This document shows positions 45,878 to 58,681 of a stretch of 64,000 bases of DNA, in pieces. Positions within the stretch are counted from its first letter, which is position 1. The number at the start of each line of letters is the position of its first letter. The notes beneath the pieces are model-generated. The model worked only from the letters and a program-made list of their open reading frames with translations, was not told the origin of the DNA and did no database searches. The DNA lies in contig NW_020290002.1 of NCBI RefSeq assembly GCF_003144195.1, positions 434,001 to 498,000 on the forward strand, in the 5' to 3' direction. The translations under genes were made by a program, and so were the position numbers. This DNA comes from Ceraceosorus guamensis. Taxonomy: Eukaryota > Basidiomycota > Exobasidiomycetes > Ceraceosorales > Ceraceosoraceae.

Positions 45878-48800
45878 TCACAATTGCAAAAAGTTCGAAG
45901 GACAAAGCGTAGCACCTGTTCGTCTATTCTCGTCCAGAAGGTCACCTCTCCACCATCCGTCCGGACTGGTTTCCCAAATCGCAATGATATCTCCCGCTGT
46001 GAAGCTAAACTCTTCCTCGCTGGTAGCCTCGTAATTGTAGAGCGCAGAAACATAGAAAAGGATGGGCTTGCCGGAATCGCTGTATTGACCCGTCGGAGCA
46101 TGGTTCTGCGGCGCTTCGCCTGGAGGTGGAAGACGTTGGTTGATCGGAGCTTGCTGCTGCTGCTGCTGCTGGATGTGATGAGGCGCAGGACTATGGGCGC
46201 GAGGGTCAGCGTGTCCGCCTCCATTGGGTGCGCCCCAATGTTGACCTCCAGGAGCCTGCGATGACAATCCCTGCTGAGGTCCTGGCGGGCCCATGTTGGA
46301 CTGTCGGTACTGATGCATGTAGGCCGAGGCAGGCGTCTCTGCCTGCTGCACGGGAGCTTGGTAGCCCCCTCCAGGCGTCTGGGCGAAGGAAGAGGGGTGC
46401 TGCTGATGATGCTGCTGATGTGGAGCCCCATAAGCCGCTTGCTGCTGCTGCTGCACGTGTGGCCCGGGAGAGTGGGCTTGTTGAATGCCGTGTACGCTGT
46501 GACTTTGGGCAGGCCCACCATAGCCGTTTGCCTGCCCGTGCGCTCTGCCATAAGAACCATACTGATCTTGAGGCTGGGGCGTATGAGCTGAGGGTTGTTG
46601 GGCGTGATAACCTGGCTGACCGTGAGGCTGTGCGGCCAAGGCCGGCGCAGTACTTGCGTAGCTCATCTGCTGCTGATGATGGCCAGCTTGCGGAGCGTAG
46701 GCGCCGGGCGTGCCACCTGGTCCTTGCTGCTGAGCACCAGAGTAGTGGCTGGCCATAGAAGGCTGCGACTGGTGGTGCGCTGATTGCTGATACAGATGCG
46801 AAGGATGTTGCTGCTGCTGCGCAGACGGCCTCTGTTGTTGTTGTGGAGGTAGATGCTGTGTGGCCTGGGGGCCGGGGCTGTAGCTCTGGCCCGGCGGGAA
46901 CTGCTGACTCTGCGAAGGCTGCTGATAATGGCTTGCCGGAGCCGTGCTCTGGTGAACGCCAGGCCGCTGCGCCCCAGGTCCCACGCTACCTGCTCGCCTG
47001 TTGTATTCGTCGGCCATCTGATCGTGAGTGACAGAACCGCTCGCATCGAGAGATATACCTAGAGGAGTGGTGGAGCGGACAGGTGGATGCTGCGGCGCCT
47101 TGAACCCCTGCGATTGCTGACCGGATGGTCTCGACGCAACTCCACTCTGTGCCTGAGGCGCTGGGCTGGGGCTACGTCCACGAGCACCCACGCCAGCAAA
47201 GCCTTGTCCTCCGCCAGGCCCGGGACTGCGTGCTCGCTCGATGCCTCCGGGATAGCCACCGGCCTGAGGCCGCTGTTGCTGCTGAGCATGCTGTTGTGGC
47301 TTTGCTGGCACATGCTGCGACACATTCGAATTCTGACGCGACAGCGCCCTCCTCTCGCCCGGGAAGGACTGCCCGTATTCTTCCACTACGGCCGGCGAAG
47401 GTGCTCTCTCGGGCGCATTCATGAACGCTGCAGAGGGCGAACGCGCTCGAGGTGGACCGCCCGGTCCAGGTGAGGGCGCACGCTGAGCAGCTCTGAGCGG
47501 CGGCTGCTGATGAGCTGGGAACACTTCTCCCGGGGCAGGGCTTTTGGTGGGCGGCGCAGGGCCAGGACTGGGAGGTGCGGGGCTTCTTCCTCCGGGTCGA
47601 TTGCGAAGGTTTTGCAAAGCTTTGGCAAGGGGATCTTCTTCTGGATCAGCTTTGCCCGGTGGAGGACGAGAGGGGACTCCTTGCGGTGTCGCACTGCCTT
47701 GGTTCACAGCACCTTCCGGCGCGTTGGCGGTGCGCTTGCTGAGAGAAGGCGTGCGAGCAATAAAGTTGCGCGCAGACATGCGTCGCTCAGGTATTGCTGT
47801 TCGTTCCGGAGCCACACTCTGGACATGAGGCGCATTCTCCGCGGCTGGCGATGGAGCAAGTGGTGCAGCGTAAGAGGCTGGACTGTTGGTCTGGGTCGAG
47901 TGTAACCCTGGCAGGGCGACTGCTCCTGATGGTGGTTTGGAGCTCCCGCGCTCCTGTCCGTTCGCAGGTTCTTGCGGTGCCTGTTCCAGCGCAGCAGCTA
48001 TGTCGCTCATGTCACCCAAGCCGGGTCCGGTACGAGATGCAGGAGGCCGAGGTGCTTGCGAGCCTGACTGCGATCCACCAGAGCTGCTCTTCCGAGTGCG
48101 AGCATCGCTCGGCGCGTGTCCGTGTGCCTGTGGGGTGATCGGTGGCACGGAGACTGCAGGTGGAGGCGGTCCCTGAGAAGGTGGAGGTCCGGGAGGAGGC
48201 AGTTGTGGTGGCGGTCTGGTTGAGTTGCGCTGGAAGTTGGCATGCTTGTAGGAAGGTCTCGCAGGTGGAGGTTGACCGCGGGCATAATTTATGTACTCGG
48301 GTGGGTCGGGAATGGCGGAGCCGGTACCTTGGGCCTGTATGAAAGCTTGAATGTCCCGGGAAGCTTCACAGTTCTCAAGCGACACTCTCACATTCTCACA
48401 CGACTCGTCGTCGGCAACGCAAACCGCAGAGACCGCATTAGCATAATTCCACAGGTTTGCCTTGATGAAGTCTAAGCGCTCCTCTTCGAGATCTTGGCAT
48501 TGATCCAGGTAGCTCTTCCATTCTGCATTCCACTTGTGTGTGGTGTCTTTGAGCGCTCTGACGAAGTTTTGGTAGTCCTTTTCATTTCCGGATACCGTCG
48601 CTTGCGCTTTGTCCAGCTTGGCAGTGACCTTGTCGAGATCCCTGCCCTGCACGAGGCTGCTCTGCGCAGTGTAGCCGTTGATCTTGATGCAGTCCTGCTC
48701 GTACTTCTCTCGCGACTTGTTGACGTAGGACTCTTGGGTCTGCTTTTGCTTCCAGAGCTTTTCGATTGCAGCGCTCGACTAGAAGTCAGGCAGGCATAGC

Positions 48801-49442
48801 GGCGTGTGCGTCAGTGGAAAGCGCCGCATCGCGCGTGGGGTCCACTCTGAAGCTTGAGCTTTTGAGTTCAGCCACGATGACTATTGAGCCGATACATAGA
48901 CCAACACTCACATTCCGCCTGGCTCCCGCCCAGTTGCCGATAAAGTCCGCCATCGCTCCATCGAGATCCTTTTTGATCATGTTGCCCAAGTCAGCGTGCG
49001 TGCTCGACATGCGTTCCACCTCGAATCGCACCGTTTCAAGAGCAATCTTTGTCTGACCAGTCTCGTGAAGTCCAAGGTCCGCATGAGCCTTGCTTAGCTT
49101 TCCGAGTCGCTTGGCATAGTCCGCTTCGATGTCCGCCCTCTCCTTGTACAGCGCGCGCACAGCATCCATAGTCTTGCTGGCATGCTTCATCCTAGCCTGC
49201 ACCGTGTCGTAGCCAGCTGACGATGTGCCCCAAAACGCGTTGCAAAAGGCGTCCGTGTCTGCAAGCTCGCGTCTGATCAGCTCGTCCTCCTCTGCCATTC
49301 GGCGTCCCGCTTCGCCACCATCGTAGCCCATGCTACCTGAAGCCCTTCGATGATGTGACGATGCTCGAGAATGGGCAGAGTGGGCAGAATGGGCCGAATT
49401 GTTGCTGTGAGTCCTCTGACGAGGTACGTCGGGAGGCGGCAT
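45878..49442 (-). CDS. F-BAR and SH3 domain cytokinesis protein (Cdc15/Imp2 family)
   Basis: Pombe Cdc15 homology family protein: F-BAR binds membrane at the contractile ring, SH3 recruits ring partners. Minus-strand exons 48912-49442 and 45878-48778; 1143 aa. F-BAR spans about 50-320: FCNAFWGTSSAGYDTVQARMKHASKTM, ADIEADYAKRLGKL, then KLWKQKQTQESYVNKSREKYEQDC and DYQNFVRALKDTTHKWNAEWKSY, ending near ANLWNYANAVS. About 760 residues of Pro/Gln/Ser/Gly-rich disordered sequence follow, with CAG-encoded glutamine runs, typical phosphoregulated linker. The SH3 domain is the last 58 residues: ALYNYEATSEEEFSFTAGDI, WWRGDL, CPSNFLQL. The start at 49442 is the first in-frame ATG; the frame stays open to 49685 upstream, so an additional 5' exon is possible. 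Divergent from BST1. Confidence 0.9.
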
Positions 49443-50421
49443 GGTGCTGGATATGCCTGAGGCGGGATTGGAGCTGGGCTGACCGAAGACGGGTGCTGGA
49501 GCGCTGCTGCTTTGGAGTGATCTCGCGTAATCGGTGCACAGCGATTCTTCGGCGTCTAGAGATTGGGCGTGCAAGACGGTGCTCTGACCACCGTCGTCAG
49601 CAAGCGAGACGAACAGACCAGGCCTGTGACGAGATGAGCGTGGTACGGCGACGAGGCTGAGTGAGAAAGCCAGATTGTTGGTCACGTCGAGGACGAGCGA
49701 GATTGGTGGTGATGGAAGGGCACGAAGAGGCGGTGTAGGCGTGAGGAGGCGGCTAGTGTGCGCAGCTCTGCCAATTGTGACTGCAGACCCTCGTCAAACT
49801 TGATCGAGCGACCACTTCGGTCAAATCATGAATTGCAGCAGAGCGGGCAGCGAACCTGGAAGCAGCAGAGAGAGCAGGGTGAGTGTGTGTGGTGGACGTG
49901 CGTGTGATGTGTGTATGTGTGCATGCGTCGGGCGAGTTTCTGAGTGAGTGGGTGCATAGCTCTTGTTGGCCAAAGCTGCCTGCCTGCCTGCCTCCTCTGC
50001 TGCTGCTACTGCTGGCTGTGGTCGTGCGGAGCCATGTGACGCGACGACTTCACGCAGAGACGCCACAGGCGCGTTCACCCATGCAGCAGCAGCAGCAGCA
50101 GCCGAAACGCCATCACGAATAAGGCTTCCTGCTCTCACGCACCGTGCTGGTGAGGCTTGCACAGCCTCTCTCTCGTCCCCGCTCGGCCTGCATATATGGT
50201 GCTTCTTCTTGACTGCCATGCCAATCAACGCGATGGGTAGACACTCGCAAGACTCGTCCCCAGCCACCTTTCAAACATTTCTGATAGTACCACTCATGGC
50301 GAGGTAGCCTGCTGCTGTCGGATCAAGGTCCTCGGCGAGCATTCCCGCGTTGCTGCGCGCCAGAAGGGCCCAGCTCGCGGTCGAGCCCAGAGGAAGCGCA
50401 GGTCATCGGGATCACCGATTC
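49443..50421. other. Divergent spacer, F-BAR gene / BST1
   Basis: About 980 bases with both promoters. Contains a TGTGTGTG-rich patch near 49880-49925, TGCCTGCC repeats near 49978-49992 and a CAG run near 50085-50101. The frame of the F-BAR gene remains open up to 49685, so part may be coding. Confidence 0.45.
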
Positions 50422-53400
50422 ATGCCCAGCTCGCTCTTGCCAGTCTCAATCATGGCTGCCCCGGCTGCTGGCAGACGCTCAAGTCTGGATCACCGGATAT
50501 GGCTGGTGCTTGTGCTGTTCATCGCAGCGCTCGTCGACGTCGCCTTTGTCCGATCATTCCTCACCCTACCCTCGGCGCTGTGCATTTCTCAGCGATGCCG
50601 CATGTCTCGCATGTGGCCCTCCTACATTCAGTACAAGGTGCCTTCCCCTTCAGGGCTGAGTGCAAAGTACAGCTTGTACTTGTACAGGGAACGAGGTCCA
50701 GATGGACTGCCTTGGACCGAGCAAGCCAGCGAGCCTAAAGGGAGACCTGCTCTCTTCATTCCAGGCAACTCTGGAAGTCACGGGCAAGTGCGCAGCGTGG
50801 GTAGCTGGGGTTATCAGGAATGGAGGGATGGAGAATGGCGCGGCGATGTGAGCAAGGGAAAGGAGGTGGATTGGTGGACAAGTGAGTGCTGCCGATGTAA
50901 CATGCCTCTCAGCGTGGACGAGGCTGCTGAAATGGATGCGACCGCTGCTCAGTCGACTTCAACGAAGACTTTTCGGCTTTTCATGGTCCCACGCTGATGG
51001 AGCAAGCGGTCTACGTGAACGAGGTGCTGTCCTACCTCTCCAGCTACTTTCCCAAGCAGCCCATTCTGCTGCTGGGACACAGCATGGGCGGCGTCGTCGC
51101 CCGTCTGTCGCTCTTGCAGCCCAACCACCCCGTTGCGGACTCAGCTGGAGCGCCCATCGTCGATACCATCGTCACGCTGAGCAGTCCCCATGTCTATCCA
51201 CCCGTGCCTTTGGACGACTCTATCGAATCGCTCTACGCTCCTCTGCGGCATCAGAGTCTCGCAGCGCACGCGAATGCTACGCCGCCTTTGCTCATTTCAA
51301 TCTCTGGTGGCTTGCTTGATACGCAGCTGCCTGCCGAGCCCTCATCCCTCTCTCTGTCCGACTTCTGGCCAGCTCGGGCCAGACTGGACTCCTTCACCTC
51401 AAATATGCCTGCACTGTGGTCCAGCGTGGACCATCTGGCCATGATGTGGTGCGATCAACTGAGACGCAAGGTGGCACGCGGAGCACTACTCGATACGGAT
51501 GCGTCGTCTAGTCGATCTTCGGAACAAGGACTTTCTCGACGCCGTGAGCTCTGGCGACGCGTAATTGGTCTCGCTCCTGACACCTTCTCCGACGTGGAGC
51601 TTCTTGCGCACCTCCCGCCTGCTATCCTCAGGTCGTCAATGACGGGTTCTGAAGACAGAGACACACTTTTGTACACTGTGCCTGTCGCGCTCAATTCAGA
51701 ACAATATCCAGACTTTGATCTCCTCACGACGCTCTCTGTGGGAGCAGATCCATCGAGCTTCAGACCAATGCAGCAAGACGCGGACCTCGAAGTGGAGCTT
51801 TGCAAGAAAGACCTCGCGCAGCCAGGAGGAGCCGGTCTCAATTGCCAGCGTCTGCCTTCTTCTGCATACGGATTGTTGCCTCCTTCGCCCATCGCGAGTC
51901 ATGAAGAGTCCGACCAGTGCCCTCCCCCCTTTCCTGCGGCCGAGACGCACTATGAGATTCCTGGCGTTGGAACGACGCATTTGAGTCTTAGCGGATCACT
52001 CCTCAAATCCGAGAAGATCGATGCTGTACGCATTCGTCGAGCTCAGAGCGAGCAGGAAAAGGGCTGGTGGCGAGCGGGCTGGGCCTTCAAGAGTCAAGCT
52101 CACTCAGATGGCACCTTACCGCTCGCATCGTTGACCAACACTCTTCAGTCAGGCGCTCAGTCAGGCGCCAGTATTCAAAGTCCAGTCTTGAGGGCTGCGT
52201 TCCCTGCCCTCTTCGACAACTCACTGCTGGCTTTTAAACTCACCTTCACACTATCCTCCAGGTGTTCGCAAGGAAGCATGTCGTTCGCTCCGTTTGCCCG
52301 CGTCTTAAATCCGGTCACGGGCGACGCTGCGTGGTTCGCCTCTCTGTGGAGCTCGAGTCAGCTCACCCTGGAAAGGAAGTTCGCGCTGCACGGTTCGTCG
52401 CCTTTCATCAATTCCCCGCAGCGTGGACTTCAATTGGAAGTCTTCTACGACCAGAATGGGTGCGATTCCAAACAAACAGCCGGCGCGTTGGGCCCTTTCG
52501 AAGAAGTGAAAACATACACGGACTGGAAAGCGAGCGCTGGTCTGCTTCTGATGCGATATCGACTGGCTGCTGTGACGTGGCCGCTTGCAATCTTGCTGTG
52601 GACAGCTGCTGGCATGTGGAGTGATCGAGAAAGTAAGTCACCTTTCTTCAGCTGGGTTGCCGACGAGCCACACGGTCACTGACGCTCTGCTTCGCTCGAC
52701 GTTTCCAAGGCGACCTTCCCTCGCTGCTGTCCCGGCTCGCATCAGTGCGCCATAGTGGACTATTTCCGCTCATGGTCACTACGGCCTTCCTAAGCTCTGC
52801 GCAACAAATTCTCTTTCGCATCTTCCCTCATCGCACGGGGCACGCTGCAATCCTCGACCTTTCGCTTGGTCTTGGTCATTTTCCGATCGCGTATTCCCTG
52901 GTCCTTGGCCCTGCCCTGCTCTTGCTGTCGCACAGCGCTTGTCTCGTCGTTGCTGTGCTTTCGTGGTGCTGCATCGCAATTTCAGCTCGTCTAGCACGTG
53001 CTTCCAGAGTACACAGAAGGCTGGATTGGGGACCTGCTCCATCGAGCAAGGTGACCATCAAGAAGAGGAGTTGGATTGGCGTGGCTGTGCTAGGGGTCTC
53101 CGTGATCTTGTTGCTTCCCTACCAGTTTGCGTTCTTGGCAAGTACGCTTCTTGTAGGCTTTGCTGCTTGCCGCAGTCACGCGACGCAAGTGCAGCTTCAG
53201 CGGGACAAATCTGCACCTCAATCCGCATCAGCATTGGCATCTGGCAGCGCCATCGAGGGATCAACACGGGGTGATGGCACCGCCGAATCCTCAATTCACA
53301 GTCACAGTCAAGAGCGAGCTAGACAGCACTTCTTGCTGCTCAATATACTGCTTTGGCTCCTGCCCCTCAAAGCTCCTGTCCTCCTCGTATGGGCCCGCAA

Positions 53401-53835
53401 CCTTGGCGCTGGGTGGGTCGCTCCGCTCGGAGGGCCAGATCACAACGTTCTACGAGTTGCGCCTGTATTGATCCTCGCTCAAATCATCACGAGCGGAAGA
53501 TCGATCGAGAGAGGCTGGGCTTGGTGAGTGCTGCGCCTTTCTCGCGCGTACACTACTGGTGCTCGCTAACCTGCCGTCGTCATCGCCAACGCCCTCACGC
53601 TTGCAGGTGGGAGAAGGCGGCCACGGCGACACTCATGAAAGCTCTAGCCATCTACACTCTCGCTTACGGCATCAGGCATGCCTACCAGCTCTACACTATT
53701 GCCGTACTAGGCATCTTTGTCTCGATGCTTCTCATCCACGTGTGGAGCCGGTACCGCATTTCGGGAGGGTCTTTGCAATCGTCTGCGCCTGTGGAGATGT
53801 CCTCTGGACGTGGCCAGTACGAAAGGCTGCAATGA
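50422..53835 (+). CDS. BST1: GPI inositol deacylase BST1/PGAP1
   Basis: ER membrane lipase removing the inositol acyl chain from GPI anchors, needed for export and quality control of GPI proteins. Exons 50422-50881, 50953-52632, 52710-53523 and 53607-53835; 1060 aa. A membrane segment lies near residues 33-52 (IWLVLVLFIAALVDVAFVRS). The luminal lipase domain reads ALFIPGNSGSHGQVRSVGSW, IDFNEDFSAFHG, LLLGHSMGGVVARLSLL (nucleophile Ser near 197) and TLSSPHVYPPVPLD. From about residue 690 the protein is a chain of hydrophobic segments, the usual multi-pass C-terminal half. All four exons keep frame. Start chosen at the first ATG of the open frame; a second in-frame Met lies 10 codons on. Identity secure. 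Confidence 0.94.
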
Positions 53836-54571
53836 CATATGTATCATGGACAGCACGATGTGGAAAGGGAGTATGATCGGCCTGAGTGCTTGACAAAGGC
53901 GGCGAGGGAGCAGGGGTGGGTGAGATAAGATGTCGAGGTGATGCTCAGGCTCGCCGATGATATCCGTCTTCGTTGACTGGGTCTCCAGTCCGCGTCCTCA
54001 AGCGAGCAGGGTCGCTCACACGGCTCAAAGCTTCAAGCATCGCATGCCTTGTCGACCTACTGGTAGCTACGAGGCTAGTCACGAGCTGCTTCACTGCTGC
54101 CAGCACCTCTCCAGACTTCGACGCGCGCTCAAGGTGGAATGTGGACGTCCTTGGCATCGTGACCAATCAAGACGCGCAGCATGCGATACTTAGCTCCGCG
54201 GAACTCCGCTCATGCTTGCCGACCGCTGCTCATGCGGCGAGTTATAGCTTTCTGCGTCCCCGAAAGTCCGTGCTCGCGCTCTCACCCGGCACGCATATGA
54301 TGATGTCTCACGCCATCACCAGCCTCGCTTTGTGATGTGACTCCTTCTCTCGTTCTCCTCGCTCTGGAAAACATCGCTTTCACACCCTGCTGCACCATAC
54401 TCCCCCTTGTGTGCAACACCATTCACTGCTTCACTACAATCTCACTCGCCGCGGTGTCGCTCAGCATTGCGCGTGACCGATTCGCCATCAACGTTTCTTC
54501 AAGTCTGAGTGCCCTTTCTGTCATTCAACAAGGACTCGATAGCTCTGCATGACTTAAAGAGGAACAATCAA
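53836..54571. other. Intergenic spacer, 0.74 kb
   Basis: Between BST1 and the RBR ligase on the same strand. An ORF of 120 codons at 53973-54335 has no recognised family. The last 200 bases are pyrimidine-rich. Nothing else seen. Confidence 0.4.
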
Positions 54572-56868
54572 ATGTCTCAGAGCTGCATGGAAGACGCATT
54601 GAGTCCGACAGAGCTTGGAGCTTGCCAGGAAGCTCAGGCCGACGAAGTTCTTGCGCTGCAAGCCATCCTGCCTGCTGGTGCACTCATCGTGCCCGTCGCA
54701 AGCTCGAGCCGCATCACATTGCGCTTGCACCCATCGCTGCCGCCAAGCACTAGAATCAGAGTCAGAAGTGTGCTCTCTGGTGGCGAGTCAACGCAGCATA
54801 TTCCAAGAGATGAGGCAAGCTCGCAGTCTGGTGGCATCGCTTCCTCCAACACCTCGCGGCCCACAACACTGAGTCTGCAGCTGGACTCGCGCTCCGCAAA
54901 GCAGCAGCAGACTGACGTTGTCGACTGCTCAGCTACAGGCTCTGCAAAGGAGCTCTCTAGAGGTGCGCATGGTTGTGGGCCAGGTGCGGCCCTGCCTTCG
55001 CGTCGCCGGTGGACGAGGGGGGGTCGAAGGAGGAAAGGGACGCGCGATGAGACGAGGGTAGCAGATCTCATCAGTTGGGGCGACTCACATCGCGAAGGGG
55101 TGGAAGACGTAGAAGCTGCCACGAGCGGCGACAGTGGTGTAGCACTGTCGCTGCAGAGCATGCAGCTGAATGGCTCCGAGAAGGCTTCGGGTAGGACCCT
55201 TGAAGCTCGCGCGCGAAAGCTCGATCCGACATCTCCACCTTTCAAGACTGGCGCAGCGGGTGCTTCGCTTCACAAGGCTTCAGCTAAAGCTCGCCCGTCG
55301 ATTATCACCGACACAGCACCATCAGCAGACCTCGGAGCAGCAGCTCCAGTGCTAACCTCAGCGCCTCCAGATTCCACAGCTGCCAGCAACACATCAGGGT
55401 CCAGGCTGCTGTCCGAAGAGTGCATTCAAGCAACCCACCTGCCACCAGTGCAGCTTCATGTACGGCTACCAGCTAGCTATCCCTTCCATCAAGCACCTGT
55501 GGTGGAACAAATCACAGCCGTTTGGCTCGCGCAGCCATCAAGTGGCTCGAGCATAGAGAGCGATCCGATTTGCAGATGGCTAAGTAGTGAGCTGGCAGCC
55601 ATGTGGGAGGAGAGCCGCGCGGAGGTCTTGTATGCGTGGTCGGAGTGGCTTAGAGAAGGTCTATGGAGCTCGGAAGACCTCGGCCCGTTCAAGGACGATC
55701 AAGCCGACCTATTGTTTACGGAGCACCTGGAGCCCGACCAGCATCTTCGGCTCGCATCCGTCCTAGTCTCCCATAACACAAGAGCGGCCGAGACCGCCTT
55801 TGAAGGCGAACGCTACGCTTGTGGCATATGTTTGGAGGAGAGACCAGGAGTTAAATGCTTCAGACTAAGGCATTGCGAGCACGTCTTCTGCAAGGAGTGT
55901 TTGCGGGACTATCTCGGAAGCATGATCGAGGAAGGCTATCACAGGCAAGCCGGCAGCTGTCCAGACCCGGAGTGCACCCAGGCTAGAGTGCAATTAGAGA
56001 AGAGAACTCAGGCAGAAGGCGCGCAGAAGCAGGAGCAGTCATCGGTAGGTAGCATTACGGATGCAGAGCTGCTACTGTTGGTCGGCGAGAAGCAGCTAGG
56101 AAGGCTGAGCTGGTTGAGGCAGAAGGCTACAGCTGAAGCGGATCCGACTGCAGCCCACTGCCCCAGACAAGGTTGCCAGGCCATCGTCGTCAAGAACAAA
56201 GCGGACGAGGGGACTGCTTATGAGACAATGAGAGAGTGTCATGCGTGCGGATTCTGCTGGTGTGCTTGGTGCAACAGGACCTGGTGAGTCGAGCTCCATG
56301 TTGTGACCGAGGATTCCGTGCGGTGAAGTTGGTAGATACTTGGACGGCGCACTGAGTCCGACGCACTTCCCCACGTAGGCATGGAAGAGCTCCTTGTCAA
56401 CTGAGCACCAGCGTCGCTCTGATTGAGGAGTACATGTCGTACGAAGCTGGCTCCGAAGGCGCAACCAAGATGGAGCTTCGGTACGGTCGTTCCAACCTGC
56501 AACGGCTGGTCAAAGAAGAGACAGAGCGACGCGCTAACGAAGCCTGGTTGGACTCCAACGCCAAAAAGTGCCCAACTTGTCACGTTCGCATCGAGCTGTC
56601 GTTCGGTTGCAACCACATGACTTGCGGCAATTGCAGGACGCACTTCTGCTTCAGATGCTCCGAGAGGCTGAACCCGCTCGAGCCTTATCGACATTTCAAC
56701 ACCCCTGGAAAGGACTGCTACCAGAAACTGTTTCCTTTTGCACCTGGCGCCCTAGACGGCATCCTTCACGAGGCCCCGCCCCTCCATCAAGAAGATGCCT
56801 TTCCGCCCATCGACCCGCGGGATATCGACGCCTGGGAAAGAGAAGAGTTCGGACTGGACAATTTGTAG
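54572..56868 (+). CDS. ITT1: RWD-RBR E3 ubiquitin ligase (RNF14/Itt1 type)
   Basis: RING-between-RING ligase that passes ubiquitin through a Cys in RING2; yeast Itt1 affects translation termination. Exons 54572-56283 and 56379-56868; 733 aa. The N-terminal RWD domain is split: EVLALQAILPAGALIVP... and LPPVQLHVRLPASYPFHQAP...WLSSELAAMWEE flank a Ser/Arg/Ala-rich insert of about 220 residues. RING1 starts near 416: CGICLEERPGVKCFRLRHCE, VFCKECLRDYLG. The IBR follows with HCPRQGCQAIVV and CHACGFCWCAWC, and RING2 near 634 has CPTCHVRIELSFGCNHMTC, whose GC is the predicted catalytic Cys, then CRTHFCFRCS. The helix GATKMELRYGRSNLQ...EAWLDSN typical of this family links IBR and RING2. Convergent with the serine racemase-like gene, 248 bases apart. 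Confidence 0.93.
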
Positions 56869-57116
56869 GCGGTGACGCATCCACCTCGAGGCCTATCTCC
56901 TTGCCTTGATTGTTGTTCAGCAGTAATGGCTCTGCTCCACTAACGAGCCGCGCCCTTGTATGCCTCATTTGCACCTCTACCTCTACCTCGCCTTGGCTGC
57001 ATGCATACATTCCTGTAATCTTTGTCCTTCCCTCTCTAAGGAGGAGGCCAGATACATTGCCCTCTGCTATGTGCCTGCTGAAAGACTGTAGCGCACTTGC
57101 ATCGTCAGTAAGCGAC

Positions 57117-58681
57117 TCAGCCCTCCGCCCCGTCTATGGCTTGGATGAGCTTGCCCAGCTCCACGTTGCCGCCCGTCAAGATGCAGCCTATCCTAATTTC
57201 TATGCCTTGATGACTTGTCGCCGCCGACTGCGAGCTCTCATGCGACGATAGACGCCCGATGGCTTCGGTCTTTTGCCGCACTGCCTCTTGGAAGTCCTTG
57301 TTGAAGAGGACGACCGCTAAAGACGTAGCCGCGCTAGGTTCTACGACCTGCTTGAGCCTCTCGAGCAGCAGTCGATTGGCGCGGAGTGTGGAGGCGTCGT
57401 CGACCAGATGCACGCAGGTGACACTGCTTTGCAAGATTGACAGGGTACGGGATGAGAGTGCTGTGAGCAGGCCGTCGCAGATAGTCTGGGCTGGCACGAT
57501 GGCGGGCTCGACGTTGCCAGATTCAAAGGACCGAGATGCATCATCGGCGCCTGAGTGCGAAACGACGGCGAGAAGACATGACAAAGTGCATCAGATGGAT
57601 CTAAGCTGGTGCTAGCACACCTGGCAAGCGTGACTCACCAAGAGGCTCGGCAGCCCTCACATCGATCCTCGCATCCAACCCCTTGAGAGCTGTGCTCGAT
57701 CCGCTCATCATCCCGCCTCCCCCCACAGGTCCAATCACGAAATCCCACCGCGGAAGAGAATCTGAACGTCGCAGCCAGACATTTTCTCGCTGTGTGCCTG
57801 TCAAAGGAGCATGGCTACAGCCCGGACGATGTTCAAGCATCTGCACCTGCTCGTACATCTCCAAAGCTAGGGTGCCCTGTCCACCGGACGTGGGGCAGTG
57901 TCAGCGTCGCGAGCACGCCTGGACCATCTTACAAGATGTACAATCTGCACCATAGTCTCTTACAGCTGCGTACTCACTTGACCCTCAATGACCCACGGCT
58001 CGTCGTACGGATGGACAAAGGTTGCTTGGTAGCCTTGCACTCGCAGGTCTTCGAGCACCTGCTCTGCTGTGCTCTCCCTCGCCGCAAGCGTTGGCTCGCA
58101 TAGATGCACCACTGCGCCGTAGCCTCGCACTGCCGACTGTTTGACGAGCGGAGCATCTGCAACGCGATGACAAACAGGTAAGAGCTGGCAGGGTAGACGT
58201 GTGCGTCATCAGACGTCATCACTTTGGCCCTACATGACTTACTCTTGGGCATGACGACGTGAGCTGCCGCGCCATTCTGTGTAGCGGCGCAGGCCAACGC
58301 GGCTGCATGGTTGCCGCTCGAGTGCGTCACGAGCGCGAGCTTGAATCTTTCGCCTTGAGCAGAATTCGCATTTCCACCTGTTGCTGCGCTGGCCTCGAGG
58401 TGCCTCAATACAGCGTTCGTAGCTCCTCTGAATTTGAACGCCCCCACCCTCTGCAGATGCTCCGCTTTGAAGGCGATCCTCACGCGAGGGGACTGTTCGC
58501 CAGCTGCAGCCGAAGGACCAAAGATTGCATCTGTAGCGAGGGCGTCGATAGCTCGACTTGTGAGGAGAGGCGTGCGATGGATGCGCTCAGATATGCGAGC
58601 GTGGGCGGCTTGGATGTCTGCTAGCTTGGGACGGTCGGAATTGAAAGTAGAGACCGTGGGTGTCTGGTGGGGAAGAGTCAT
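57117..58681 (-). CDS. Serine racemase / threonine dehydratase-like PLP enzyme
   Basis: Fold-type II pyridoxal phosphate enzyme that racemises or dehydrates Ser/Thr. Minus-strand exons 58243-58681, 57978-58156, 57639-57876, 57117-57550; 429 aa against about 330-350 for typical serine racemases. Signatures: RIHRTPLLTSRAID, FKAEHLQRVGAFKFRGA with the PLP Lys at residue 83, THSSGNHAAALACAA, VVMPKNAPLVKQSAVRGYGA across the first intron, FVHPYDEPWVIEGQGTLALE, and the phosphate-binding loop GPVGGGGMMSG. The C-terminal RIGCILTGGNVELGKL is also conserved. Extra length comes from charged inserts near 50-65 and 225-245. No targeting signal seen, so probably cytosolic. Racemase versus dehydratase activity cannot be settled from sequence. 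Confidence 0.9.
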
